64,000 bases of DNA from contig NZ_KI519454.1 of assembly GCF_000482545.1 (NCBI RefSeq), forward strand, positions 434,001 to 498,000. The letters are read 5' to 3'. A program made the position numbers and the translations under genes. The first letter of the stretch is position 1, and every line of letters begins with the position of its first letter. Of the stretch, positions 1 through 8,787 are shown piece by piece. The notes under the pieces were generated by a model that was not told where the DNA came from, did not search any database, and was given only the letters and a program-made list of their open reading frames with translations. Source of the DNA: Arthrobacter sp. 35W. GTDB taxonomy: Bacteria; Actinomycetota; Actinomycetes; Actinomycetales; Micrococcaceae.

Positions 1-452
1 TCGCCGGCAGCTGGGCCGGCTGGGACGCCGCCGCGGGCACCGGTGCCCGCGGAACGGTGGCCACGGTGCTGCCGGCCTGCGACCTCTCCACCCGGGCCCC
101 GCTGGCGCCGGCCAGGGCGCTGCTGGACGCCGGAGTGCAGGTCGCCATTGCCTCCAATTGCAACCCGGGCACCTCCTACACCTCCTCGATGAACTTCTGC
201 GTCTCCACCGCCGTGCTGCAGATGGGGCTCAGCGTTGAAGAGGCCGTGCATGCTGCCACCTACGGCGGCGCCCTGGCCCTGGGGCGCGAACGCGGCACGG
301 ATGCCGACGGGCAGCGCGCCGTCGGTTCGCTGGTCGTGGGCCACCGTGCGGACCTGCACCTGCTCAACGCGCCCTCGGCCACCCACCTGGCCTACCGGCC
401 GGGCATGCCGATGACGCACGGCGTCTGGCGCAAGGGCGTCCGCCAGCTCTAG
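1..452 (+). CDS. hutI: Imidazolonepropionase, C-terminal part (cut by window start)
   Basis: The reading frame is open from position 3 to the TAG at 450-452, giving about 149 C-terminal residues of an amidohydrolase-fold enzyme. HutI hydrolyses 4-imidazolone-5-propanoate to N-formimino-glutamate, the third step of histidine degradation. The NPGTSYTSSM segment, the AATYGGALALGR helix and the closing VGHRADLHLL / MTHGVWRKG segments are typical of the family. In HutI enzymes I recall, a metal-binding Asp precedes the N-P-G motif as [ST]DxNPG; here the text reads SNCNPG, so that position appears to be Asn. The rest of the hut genes presumably lie to the left of the window. The start codon is not visible. 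Confidence 0.9.
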   Translation, partial: AGSWAGWDAAAGTGARGTVATVLPACDLSTRAPLAPARALLDAGVQVAIASNCNPGTSYTSSMNFCVSTAVLQMGLSVEEAVHAATYGGALALGRERGTDADGQRAVGSLVVGHRADLHLLNAPSATHLAYRPGMPMTHGVWRKGVRQL

Positions 453-517
453 CCGTCCGCGGCTCCGGCACAGGCGACCTAGACGAACCAGAAGAACCAG
501 GCGAACCAGACGGCAAA

Positions 518-564
518 GGGGCGGTGCCCTTCCTCCAGGATTACTGGAGGAAGGGCACCGCCCC
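518..564. terminator. Bidirectional terminator between hutI and the GH101 gene
   Basis: A perfect 21-bp stem (518-538 with 544-564) has a 5-nt loop (gatta). It lies between the stop of hutI (+) and the stop of the convergent GH101 gene (-), so it can end both transcripts. No long U tract follows on either side. Confidence 0.8.
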
Positions 565-625
565 TGGTGTTTGTCCTGCCGGCCCCGCTGCCCGCCCTCG
601 GGGGAGGGCAGCGGGGCCGTCCGGG

Positions 626-3600
626 CTAGATGGCCCGGTTGCCGCGGCGGCGGATGACCAGCACCACGGCGCCGGCAATCAGCACCAGCAGGGCCAGTCC
701 GACGATCGGCAGCACCGTGGATCCGGTGTAGGCCAGCGGATCGGAGGCATCCGGCGTCGTGCCGGAGCCCGCGCCGTTGCCGCCGGCACCCGGGGTGCCA
801 TCGCCCGGGGTGCCCGTGCCGGGACCACCGGTGCCGGGGCCGCCGGTTCCGGGGTTCTGGCCATCGGTGGCCAGCACGGCCACGTTGATGTTGCCCTGCG
901 CGGCCAGGCCGTTGCCTGCCGTGCCGAACACGAGAATGCGGTGGTCTCCGGCCGGGGTGCCCGCGGGGATCACGGCGGCCAGGGTGGCGACGCCGTTCTC
1001 ATCGGCCACCACGGTGCCCAGCACCACGGGATCGGAGTGCAGTTCCACGCGCAGTTCGCTGCCCGGGAGCAGGCCCGGCACCGTGACGGTGATGGTGCCA
1101 CCGGCGGTGAGCGATCCGGCGTCCACATCCAGGGCCGGAGAGACCACCTCGGGGAGGGGGTCGACGGCGTCGGCGGCCTTGACGGTGACGGACAGGGTGC
1201 CCGTTGCGGCCAGGGAGTTGGAGCCGTTGCCCGCGGCCTTCAGCTCGGCGATGCCCGTCGCTGCGCCGCCCGGGAGGGTCACTCTGAAGGTGGCCCGGCC
1301 CTGTGCGTCGGCGGTGGACTTGCCCAGCTCCTTGCCCGCCAGGGACAGCGTGGCCTCGGCGTTGGCGGCCAGGTTGGACACCGTGATGGTGGCCTCCTTG
1401 CCGATGGTCAACTCCGCACCGCCGGCGACGGCGATGCCCAGATCCACCGGAATGGGCTTGGCCGTGACGGAGAGGTTGAGCGTTCCGGTGGCGTCCTTGC
1501 CGTTGTGGTCGGTGCCGAAGACGGCCAGTTCGGCGGTGCCCAGCTCGGCGTCGGCCGGGATGGCCAGAGTGAACTCTGCGGTGCCGTTGGCGGCCACCGT
1601 GGCGGTGTCCACCTCCTCGCCGTCGAGTTCCAGCGAAGCCTCGGTGCCGGACTTGAGGTCGGCCACCGTGACGGTGTGCGTGGAACCCTGCTCCACGGCG
1701 TTGCCGCCGTCGACGACGGGGGCCAGCACCAGGGCCGGGGTTTCATCGTCGCAGCGGAACGCGGCGCCGGCCCAGTCGGCCCACTCGTCGCCCGTCTTGC
1801 CATCCACCATCACCAGGTCAACCTTCAGTTCGACGTTCTGCACGCCGGCCAGATTGGCGGTGATCTTGGTGGTGGGGGAGTCCACCGTCAGCTGGGCGGA
1901 GGTGGCAAGAACCTTGCCATCGCCCACCACGGAGAACACCACGTTGCCACGGTGCGCCTTGGGCAGCTTCGCATCGTCAATGCCGATGTCCGAGGAGAAG
2001 TAGCTGCACTTGCCGTTGACGGCGTAGGTGACGGAGGAGTTGGCGTGCGTGCCCAGACCCTTGGCGTAGGGCTTCCCGTCCAGGATGAGAGCGGCGCCGT
2101 CTCCGGTGCCCTCCTCACCGTTGTTCAGGTTCTTCTCCACCGGACCCCAGCCATTGGCGGGGGTTCCCGCCCAGTCCAGATCGGAGGCGAAGACATCCGT
2201 TCCCGGACCCGTGGGGCCGGGAGAGGTGACGGTCAGCGCTAGCGTGCCGGTGGCGGCGCGGTCGTTCTTGTCGGTGCCTGTGACTGTCACGGTTGCCGGA
2301 CCGGCAGGGGTGGTGTCGGCGATGTGCAGCACGTACGTGGCCACGCCGGAGGCGTTGGCCGTTTCGGTGCCCACAACGGCTCCACCCAGCTTGAACGTTG
2401 CCACGGAGCCGGCCTTCAGCTCGCCCACCGTGACCGTGACGTCCTTGCCCTGCTCCACCGGACCGGTGGGGTTGGCCACGGGGGCCAGCACCAGACCGGG
2501 GGTCTTGTCGGCGCAGGCGAACTTCGCGTTCACCCAGTCGGCCCAGTCATTGCCGTTGCCGTCTGCGGTCTTGTCCACCTTGAGGTCAACGTAGTTCACA
2601 TTGGCCAGCGGAACATTGACCGCCAGGGGAGTGCCGCCGCCCACCTGCGTGGCCGAGCGGAACACCTCAGTGCCATCGGCGACGACGGCGAACTGCACGG
2701 TGCCGCGGGTCTGCTTGTTATCGATGCCCACCAGAGCGGTGAACGCCGAGCACTGGCGGCCCAGGAAGTAGCGGATGCTCGAGTCGGCGTGGGTGCCCAG
2801 ACCCTTCTCATAGGTGGTGCCGCCAAGCCGGAGCGCCGGACCGTCGCTGGGCCCCTGCTCACCGTTGGCCTTGTCCTTCTCCGCCGGTCCCCAGCCATTG
2901 GTGGGGGTGCCGATCCACTGCATGTCCGAGGCGAACGTGTCGGTGGTGGGCGGGTGCGGGAGGGTGTAGACGCCCAGCGTGTTCTCCGCTGCACGGGCGC
3001 CGATGGGGGCGGCCGTGGTGGTGTAGCTGGACTTCGCCTTGATGTTGTAGTTGCCATCGGCGTTGGCCGGAGCCCGGACCGTCCAGGTGGTGGACAGCGT
3101 TGCGCCCGGTGCCAGGGTTGCGGCGGTGGCGGGCGTGGTGGCGGTGGCCGTCCAGCCTGCCGGAACCTCAAGGGTGACGGCGGCGTTGGTGACGCCGGCC
3201 GGCTCGTTGGAGGTCAGACGCGTGGTGAAGACATTGTCGGCACCGCCCTGCTCGATGATCGGGCCGCTCTGGGCCAGGGTCAGCTGGGCACAGGCCGGGG
3301 TCTCGGAGGAAGCGCCGAGGTCTTCAATCAACAGGTTGTCGATGGAAACATCCGGGCCGTTCGCGGTGGAACCCGTGCGGTTCAGACCCACATAGCTCTG
3401 GCCACAGGCGCTCGCGGTGAACTCCTGGTTCCAGCGGGTGGTGGTGGTCACCTTGCCCATCGGCGTGCTCTGGGTCTGGACGGGGCCGGTGGCCGAGTCG
3501 TAGCCCAGAACCCAGGCGTACTCGTTGGCCATGGCGGACTGGTAGTCGAAGGACACGCGGTACTTGTGTCCGGCGGTGAACGGCACGGAGTAGTTGCTGG

Positions 3601-6457
3601 TCCGGTAGACCAGGCCGCTGTTCTCTTCGTGCGCCTTCAGGGAAAAGCCGCCGTCGATGACATCGTCAACCACCTTGCCGTTCCAGCCCTTCTGGGTGAA
3701 CGGAGCATGGATCGGGGCCAGGTGCGTGCGGGGGTCCGTGGAGCCGCCGGAGGCGCCCTTCACGAAGGGCCACCAGCCCTGGTCTACATTCTCGAAGTCC
3801 TCGGCGATGACCACATTGGTGGCACCGGGCTGGTCCACATCCGCTGCGGAGACGTGCGTGCCGGCGACGACGCGGACGTCGTCAATGCGCACGACGGCGG
3901 CACCGGCCGGGGCGGAGATGGTCAGCGTGGGCTTGTCGCCGTTTTTGGCGACATCGACCAGCACCCGCAGGCGCTGGAAGCCCTTGTCGTGCTTCTCATC
4001 GGCGCCCACGTAGTTGATGGCTCCGGAGCTGTCCACCGTGTTGGTGGCGGCCGCCTTGCCCGGGGTTTCAACCTTCAGGGTCACGGGGCGCTTTTGCCCC
4101 TTCTCGATCTCAACCCAGGCACCCACGGAGTAGGTCCCTGCGTTCAGCGCACCCAGCTGCTGGCTGATGGAGGAATCCCCGGCGCCCAGCTGGGCCACAA
4201 CGGTGCCGCGCGCGGTGGCGGAGGTGTTGGGGAAGGTGAACAGGCCCGCGCCGCCGGTGGCGTTCCACCCGGTGAGGTCTGCGCCGTTGAAGCCGGGGTC
4301 CTTGACGTTGCTGCCCTGTCCGAAATTGCGGTTGTCCGGCAGTGTCTTGGTGGCGGCGTTGGCGACCAGTACGTAGGCCGTGTTGGCCTCTGCATCCAGG
4401 GTGACGGAGCCGGCCGTGACGGGAACGGTGCCCACCAGAACGCGGCCGTTGTCGGTCAGCTTGTAGTACTGCAGCGAGGAGGCCGAGGCGAACTCCGGGG
4501 TCAGTGCCCAGGTGCTCGAGCCGCCGTCGCGGTTGTAGTGGTACAGCTTGGTCTGCGTGGTGTCATTGGGGTCGGCGAGGGCGTTCTTGCCGAACTTCAC
4601 GGCATCCGAGGACCACGGCAGCAGGTACTTGTGGCCGTTCAGCACGGTCTTGCCGCCCTGGGTGATGACGCGGTCCTCCAGCGTGGTGCCGGTGACGTTG
4701 AGATTGTTGGTCAGCTTGATGTTCCCCGGGGCCCACTTGGTGATCTCCTGCTGCTGCAGGAACTTCACCGGCAGGTTGTTGTCCCAGAGGTTCTTCAGGA
4801 AGGCGTTGTAGTCGGTCTGGCCGGTCCACCCCTCCCATTCAACGATGTGGGCGGTGCCCAGCAGCGGATCCGGGTTCCAGATGTCGCGCTGGGAGTTCTG
4901 GGCAAAGCGCAGGATCTGGGAGTTCCAGCCCTTGTTGGTGCTGCCGCCGTAGCTCTCGTCATTGGCCCAGTGCGACCAGGTGTTGTTGCGGGTCATGGCC
5001 GAGCCGAACTCGGAGGCCACGATGAACCCGTTCTCGACCAGGCTGTCCTGCAGACGCTGGCTCCACCAGCCGGACTCGTAGTAGACGTCCACGTAGGTCA
5101 TGGTCAGGTTGTCGTCCGTGGCATCGGCCAGTTCCTTGACGCGCTTGGCCTGGTCGCCGGAGAGGATGTCGCGCTGCTGGTCGATGTAGTACGACTGCTC
5201 GAGCCAGTCCCAGCCGGGCTTGGACGGGTCGGTGAAGCCGTCCTTGAACGACTTGGACTCGGGGTAGGCCTCGGTGTTGTTGATGTGCACACCGAAGGTT
5301 GCGCCGTAGTCCACGCCCGCGGCCAGCAGGGTGTTCATGTCCGCCAGGCCGCCGGCGCGGGAGTTGAAGTTGTTGCCGAAGTCGGTGTTGGCCGAGTCGT
5401 GGCCCTCGGAGCCGTAGCCCTTCAGCAGCGCCATCTGGCCCAGTCCGTCGGTGGACTCGGCAATCTGCTTGATGTCATCAAGCGTGCGCAGGAAGGGGTG
5501 GGTGGCCTGGGAGGCGAAGTTGAAGGGGATGTGGGTGACCACGCGGTTCTTCACATCCGCGGCGCCGGCCGGCTTCATCTCGATGCCGCGGTAGGCGATG
5601 GCGCCGTCCTGCCAGTCGACGACGCCGTCGGCGTTGGCATCGGCGGTGATCGCCACCGTGGCCTTCGGCAGGGCCTTTTCGACCTGGTCGGAGCCGGTGG
5701 CCCGGCGCAGCCAGGAGCCGGAGGAGATGCCCATGCGCTTGCCCGCACCGTCGGCGACGGTCTGGCGCCAGAAGCGGCCGCGCTCCTCGTTGGCGAGGGC
5801 AGTCTTGGAGTCGTAGAGGGAGTTGCTCTCCATGGCGGCGGCCAGCTCGGAGGTGTTGGCGATGGCCATGAAGGAGGTCTTCGCTGCCGCATCAACGGGC
5901 GTGGCCGCGGTGATGGGGGTGATGGTGTCGCCGGAGACGGCACGGTCAACGCTCACGACGGCGGAGGCCACGGAGGCGCCGGCCTGGTCGGAGGCGACGC
6001 TCACCAGGTCCTGGTTGACGATCTGGAGATTGTTGACCTTGGCGGAACCGGTCTCGTTGATCTCGGTGATGTCAAAGGACACGACATTCTTGGCCACGCT
6101 GAGCTTGGCCTTCATCGTCACACCGGGCATGCCGGGGACTGTGATGTCGTACGTGAAGGCGTCGGAGCCCGACGGCGCGGATGTCACGGTGACGGGCTGG
6201 ACGGTGCCATTGATGGTGATGGTGTTGGCCACCGAGGAGGCGCCGCGCATCACCTTGCCCGTGGCGATGTCCGTGTAGCTGGTGGCCTGCGGGAACGCCG
6301 TGGAGACGGCCACCGACAGGTTTGCCGAGGTGATGGTGGCTATGCCTGGCACGGCCAGGGCCGGGGCGGCCATGGCGAGGGGGATGACGGTGCCGGCAAG
6401 CAATGCGCCGGCCACCCCCATCCCCATCAGCCTGCGTCGTGGACGAGTGGGTGACAT
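626..6457 (-). CDS. Wall-anchored GH101 endo-alpha-N-acetylgalactosaminidase
   Basis: A 1943-residue secreted enzyme of the family that releases Gal-beta-1,3-GalNAc (core 1) from Ser/Thr of mucin-type glycoproteins. The ATG at 6457 is chosen because AAGGAG lies 6 nt upstream; the in-frame TTG two codons earlier abuts that site. Order: signal peptide (about 1-38, ending APALA), GH101 catalytic region with YVDVYY (Asp457, nucleophile by alignment to EngBF and pneumococcal enzymes) and VASEFG (Glu483, acid/base), a beta-sandwich region, a NEW3-like domain (about 1075-1160), NPCBM-like domains starting near 1172 and 1420 (FASD..W.G..NGWGP), four Ig-like repeats, a Gly/Pro/Thr-rich stalk, LAYTG at 1908-1912, a hydrophobic helix and a RRRGNR tail. 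LAxTG suggests a class E-type sortase. The loop between the two catalytic residues is six residues shorter than in the pneumococcal enzyme. Confidence 0.93.
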   Translation of the reverse strand: MSPTRPRRRLMGMGVAGALLAGTVIPLAMAAPALAVPGIATITSANLSVAVSTAFPQATSYTDIATGKVMRGASSVANTITINGTVQPVTVTSAPSGSDAFTYDITVPGMPGVTMKAKLSVAKNVVSFDITEINETGSAKVNNLQIVNQDLVSVASDQAGASVASAVVSVDRAVSGDTITPITAATPVDAAAKTSFMAIANTSELAAAMESNSLYDSKTALANEERGRFWRQTVADGAGKRMGISSGSWLRRATGSDQVEKALPKATVAITADANADGVVDWQDGAIAYRGIEMKPAGAADVKNRVVTHIPFNFASQATHPFLRTLDDIKQIAESTDGLGQMALLKGYGSEGHDSANTDFGNNFNSRAGGLADMNTLLAAGVDYGATFGVHINNTEAYPESKSFKDGFTDPSKPGWDWLEQSYYIDQQRDILSGDQAKRVKELADATDDNLTMTYVDVYYESGWWSQRLQDSLVENGFIVASEFGSAMTRNNTWSHWANDESYGGSTNKGWNSQILRFAQNSQRDIWNPDPLLGTAHIVEWEGWTGQTDYNAFLKNLWDNNLPVKFLQQQEITKWAPGNIKLTNNLNVTGTTLEDRVITQGGKTVLNGHKYLLPWSSDAVKFGKNALADPNDTTQTKLYHYNRDGGSSTWALTPEFASASSLQYYKLTDNGRVLVGTVPVTAGSVTLDAEANTAYVLVANAATKTLPDNRNFGQGSNVKDPGFNGADLTGWNATGGAGLFTFPNTSATARGTVVAQLGAGDSSISQQLGALNAGTYSVGAWVEIEKGQKRPVTLKVETPGKAAATNTVDSSGAINYVGADEKHDKGFQRLRVLVDVAKNGDKPTLTISAPAGAAVVRIDDVRVVAGTHVSAADVDQPGATNVVIAEDFENVDQGWWPFVKGASGGSTDPRTHLAPIHAPFTQKGWNGKVVDDVIDGGFSLKAHEENSGLVYRTSNYSVPFTAGHKYRVSFDYQSAMANEYAWVLGYDSATGPVQTQSTPMGKVTTTTRWNQEFTASACGQSYVGLNRTGSTANGPDVSIDNLLIEDLGASSETPACAQLTLAQSGPIIEQGGADNVFTTRLTSNEPAGVTNAAVTLEVPAGWTATATTPATAATLAPGATLSTTWTVRAPANADGNYNIKAKSSYTTTAAPIGARAAENTLGVYTLPHPPTTDTFASDMQWIGTPTNGWGPAEKDKANGEQGPSDGPALRLGGTTYEKGLGTHADSSIRYFLGRQCSAFTALVGIDNKQTRGTVQFAVVADGTEVFRSATQVGGGTPLAVNVPLANVNYVDLKVDKTADGNGNDWADWVNAKFACADKTPGLVLAPVANPTGPVEQGKDVTVTVGELKAGSVATFKLGGAVVGTETANASGVATYVLHIADTTPAGPATVTVTGTDKNDRAATGTLALTVTSPGPTGPGTDVFASDLDWAGTPANGWGPVEKNLNNGEEGTGDGAALILDGKPYAKGLGTHANSSVTYAVNGKCSYFSSDIGIDDAKLPKAHRGNVVFSVVGDGKVLATSAQLTVDSPTTKITANLAGVQNVELKVDLVMVDGKTGDEWADWAGAAFRCDDETPALVLAPVVDGGNAVEQGSTHTVTVADLKSGTEASLELDGEEVDTATVAANGTAEFTLAIPADAELGTAELAVFGTDHNGKDATGTLNLSVTAKPIPVDLGIAVAGGAELTIGKEATITVSNLAANAEATLSLAGKELGKSTADAQGRATFRVTLPGGAATGIAELKAAGNGSNSLAATGTLSVTVKAADAVDPLPEVVSPALDVDAGSLTAGGTITVTVPGLLPGSELRVELHSDPVVLGTVVADENGVATLAAVIPAGTPAGDHRILVFGTAGNGLAAQGNINVAVLATDGQNPGTGGPGTGGPGTGTPGDGTPGAGGNGAGSGTTPDASDPLAYTGSTVLPIVGLALLVLIAGAVVLVIRRRGNRAI

Positions 6458-6839
6458 CAGCAACTCCTTGTACGGCTTCTTCTCAGTGACGTGTTCCGCG
6501 CAGCGGCGCTCCGGCGGGGAGTCCCCGTGGGCCGCCGCGGCGGATGGTGGTGGGAGTTATCGGTGTAACACTGCGCCCTTGCGGGATCGATCGAGTGTTA
6601 TGGATAACATCAGACCCATCCTGCACTATTGTGATCGGCATTACAAGGAGTGATTCCACGTTAAGCAATGCACGCGGCATGGTCCGTGGAGGCCCCGGAG
6701 TGGCGCACGGCTCGGATCGAAGCTGATTGTTTGCTGTGTATTTACGTCACTAACGATCATTGAGTGGTAGGATTGCGAGCAGAACATTGAAACCCGTCCG
6801 GTGCTCTGGAGCCCGGCAGAACGAGGAGAATCCGAAAGC
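6458..6839. promoter_or_regulatory. Divergent control region between GH101 and the agaS operon
   Basis: This 382-bp AT-richer stretch holds no convincing gene. It must carry the promoters of both the surface GH101 enzyme (-) and the amino-sugar operon (+). It contains a perfect palindrome at 6596-6609 and a related imperfect GTTA...TAAC pair at 6556-6569. No clear -35/-10 pair could be assigned; TAGGAT at 6768-6773 is a possible -10 for the plus-strand operon. Confidence 0.6.
6596..6609. promoter_or_regulatory. Candidate operator palindrome TGTTAT-GG-ATAACA
   Basis: A perfect 14-bp inverted repeat (TGTTATGGATAACA) lies 139 bp upstream of the GH101 start and 231 bp upstream of agaS. A weaker second copy (GTTATCGGTGTAAC) is at 6556-6569. 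Its position between divergent glycan genes makes it a candidate site for a sugar-responsive repressor. The DeoR protein encoded at 10638-11429 is the nearest candidate, but nothing proves the link. Confidence 0.45.
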
Positions 6840-7751
6840 ATGACTGAGACCGCCGCTGCCACCCTGGGTGCCTTCATGGACGCCGAACTCACCAGCCAGC
6901 CCGAGGTGTGGGCCCAGGCCATCGCCCAGGCCCAGGCCGAAAACCTGCTCCCCGCCGACGGTGAGCGCGTCGCCGTCATTGGCTGCGGCACCTCCTGGTT
7001 CATGGCGCAGAGCTACGCCGTCGCCCGCGAAGCCGCCGGCAAGGGTGTCACCGACCCCTTCGCCGCCTCCGAGGCCTTCCTGGGGAGCGAGCGCCAGTAC
7101 GACGTCGTCGTCGCCATCACCCGCTCCGGCACCACCACCGAGGTGCTGGAAATCCTCACCGAGCTCAAGGGCTCCGTGCGCACCGTGGCACTTGTTGGTG
7201 ACGTTACCTCCCCGATCATGGCCCTGGCCGACGCCGTCGTCGAACTGCCCTACGCCGACGAGCAGTCGGTGGTGCAGACCCGTTTCGCCACCACCGCGCT
7301 TGTCTACCTGCTCACCTCTGTGGGCATGGACCTGAGTGCCGCCGTCGAGGACGCCAAGAGCGCCGTCACCGCCCCGGTGGAGCAGGAGCTGCTCGACGCC
7401 GAGCAGTTCACCTTCCTGGGCCGCGGCTGGACCGTCGGCCTGGCCCACGAGGCCGGCCTGAAGATGCGCGAAGCCGTCCAGGGCTGGACCGAGTCCTACC
7501 CGGCCATGGAATACCGCCACGGCCCGATCTCCATCGCCGCCCCGAACCGTGTCACCTGGCTCTTCGGCGAGCAGCCCGAGGGCCTGGACAAGGACATGGA
7601 GCGCACGGGCGCCCTGTACATCCACTCGGACAAGCACCCGCTGGCCGAGCTGGCCCGCGTGCACCGCGTCACGCTGGAGCGCGCCCGCGTGCGCGGCCTG
7701 AACCCGGACCTGCCGCGTAACCTCACGCGCTCCGTGATTCTGGACGCATAG
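6840..7751 (+). CDS. agaS: SIS-domain galactosamine-6-phosphate deaminase/isomerase (AgaS-like)
   Basis: A 303-residue cytoplasmic protein with two SIS folds. The first holds GCGTSWF (48-54) and RSGTTTE (95-101); the second starts at FLGRGW (192-197) and has EAV and YRHGP (225-229), the pattern of GlmS-type sugar isomerases without a glutaminase domain. AgaS proteins convert galactosamine-6-phosphate to tagatose-6-phosphate plus ammonia. The ATG at 6840 follows GAGGAGA. It is the first gene of a five-gene plus-strand cluster with a hexokinase-like ROK, a tagatose/fructose phosphate kinase, a class II aldolase and a DeoR protein. That context favours galactosamine over glucosamine. A GlcN-6-P-specific role is the main alternative. 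Confidence 0.8.
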   Translation: MTETAAATLGAFMDAELTSQPEVWAQAIAQAQAENLLPADGERVAVIGCGTSWFMAQSYAVAREAAGKGVTDPFAASEAFLGSERQYDVVVAITRSGTTTEVLEILTELKGSVRTVALVGDVTSPIMALADAVVELPYADEQSVVQTRFATTALVYLLTSVGMDLSAAVEDAKSAVTAPVEQELLDAEQFTFLGRGWTVGLAHEAGLKMREAVQGWTESYPAMEYRHGPISIAAPNRVTWLFGEQPEGLDKDMERTGALYIHSDKHPLAELARVHRVTLERARVRGLNPDLPRNLTRSVILDA

Positions 7752-7797
7752 GTTTAGTACACGCCTTTACACACGCTTGAACTGAACGAGGATATCG

Positions 7798-8787
7798 ATG
7801 AACACGTTGACCCGGACCCCGGCGTCACCTGCCCCCAGCGCTTCGGACGCTGAAGCCGCACCCACCGTCCTGGCCTTTGATGTTGGCGGAACGGACATGA
7901 AGGTGGGCCTGCTGCCCGGCTCCATTGCGCCGGGGGCCATCGACATCCGCGATCTGAAGCGTCTGCCCACCCCGCACAGCGGCCAGCCGGGCCGCGGTCC
8001 GGCGACGGCGGACGCCATTGTGGAACGCATCGTTGAGCTGACGCGCGAGTACCAGGCGAACCACCCGGACGTCCCCGTGGCGGCCGTGGGCGTCACGGTG
8101 CCCGGGCTGGTGGATGAGGTCGCCGGCACCGGCATCTTCTCGGCCAATCTGGGCTGGGACAACTACCCGTTCACCGACAAGCTGACTGAGCGGCTGAGGC
8201 TGCCCGTGGCATTTGGCCACGATGTGGCCATGGCCGGCGAGGCGGAACTGCAGATCGGCGCCGCCCGCGGCCACTCGGACGTCGTCGTCATGGTCATCGG
8301 CACCGGCATTGCCGGCGCCGTGGTCTGCGACGGACACCGCGTGCGCGGCGGGGGCTACTCCGGGGAATTGGGCCACGCCATGGTCCCCACCGGAGACGGC
8401 TCGACGGCCATCCTGGAATCCGTGGGATCCGCCCGGGCCATCGCCCAGGCCTACCAGAAAGCCACCGGCACCGAGGTCGACGGCGCCCGCGCCGTGCTCG
8501 AGCTGGCCCAGGCCGGCGACGAGGCCGCGGTGAAGGCCTGGGAGACGGGCGTACAGGCGGTGGCCTTCAGCATTGCCCAGTGCGTATCGATCCTGGGCAC
8601 CGAAACAGTGGTGCTGGGCGGCGGGCTCTCCATGGCCGGCCCGGCGCTCTTTGAACCCCTGGCGGCACGGATCGATGCACTGCTGTCCTTCCACCGCCGC
8701 CCCAACCTGGTCCACGCCGAGCTGGGTGAAAACGCCGGCCTGATCGGCTCCGCCCTCAAGGCCCGAGCATTGCTGGCCGCGTCATGA
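7798..8787 (+). CDS. ROK-family sugar kinase (probable GalNAc/amino-sugar kinase)
   Basis: 329 residues. The ATP phosphate motif DVGGTD is at 28-33, a GHD with the likely catalytic Asp142 at 140-142, and GELGH at 189-193. ROK kinases phosphorylate glucose, GlcNAc, ManNAc or related sugars at O6 or O1. The CxCGxxGC zinc motif that normally follows GELGH is absent: the text there is PTGDGSTAILESVG, with no cysteine. The downstream genes (deaminase, tagatose-6-P-type kinase, aldolase) suggest GalNAc or galactosamine as substrate. There is no N-terminal helix-turn-helix, so it is not a ROK repressor. It overlaps the next gene by four bases (ATGA), implying translational coupling. Confidence 0.8.
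   Translation: MNTLTRTPASPAPSASDAEAAPTVLAFDVGGTDMKVGLLPGSIAPGAIDIRDLKRLPTPHSGQPGRGPATADAIVERIVELTREYQANHPDVPVAAVGVTVPGLVDEVAGTGIFSANLGWDNYPFTDKLTERLRLPVAFGHDVAMAGEAELQIGAARGHSDVVVMVIGTGIAGAVVCDGHRVRGGGYSGELGHAMVPTGDGSTAILESVGSARAIAQAYQKATGTEVDGARAVLELAQAGDEAAVKAWETGVQAVAFSIAQCVSILGTETVVLGGGLSMAGPALFEPLAARIDALLSFHRRPNLVHAELGENAGLIGSALKARALLAAS

Noticed and set aside
2324-6454. Plus-strand open frame of 1376 codons opposite the GH101 gene
   Set aside because: The translation is a low-complexity Gly/Val/Arg/His-rich mirror of the GH101 codons with no domain or ribosome site; typical high-GC antisense shadow.
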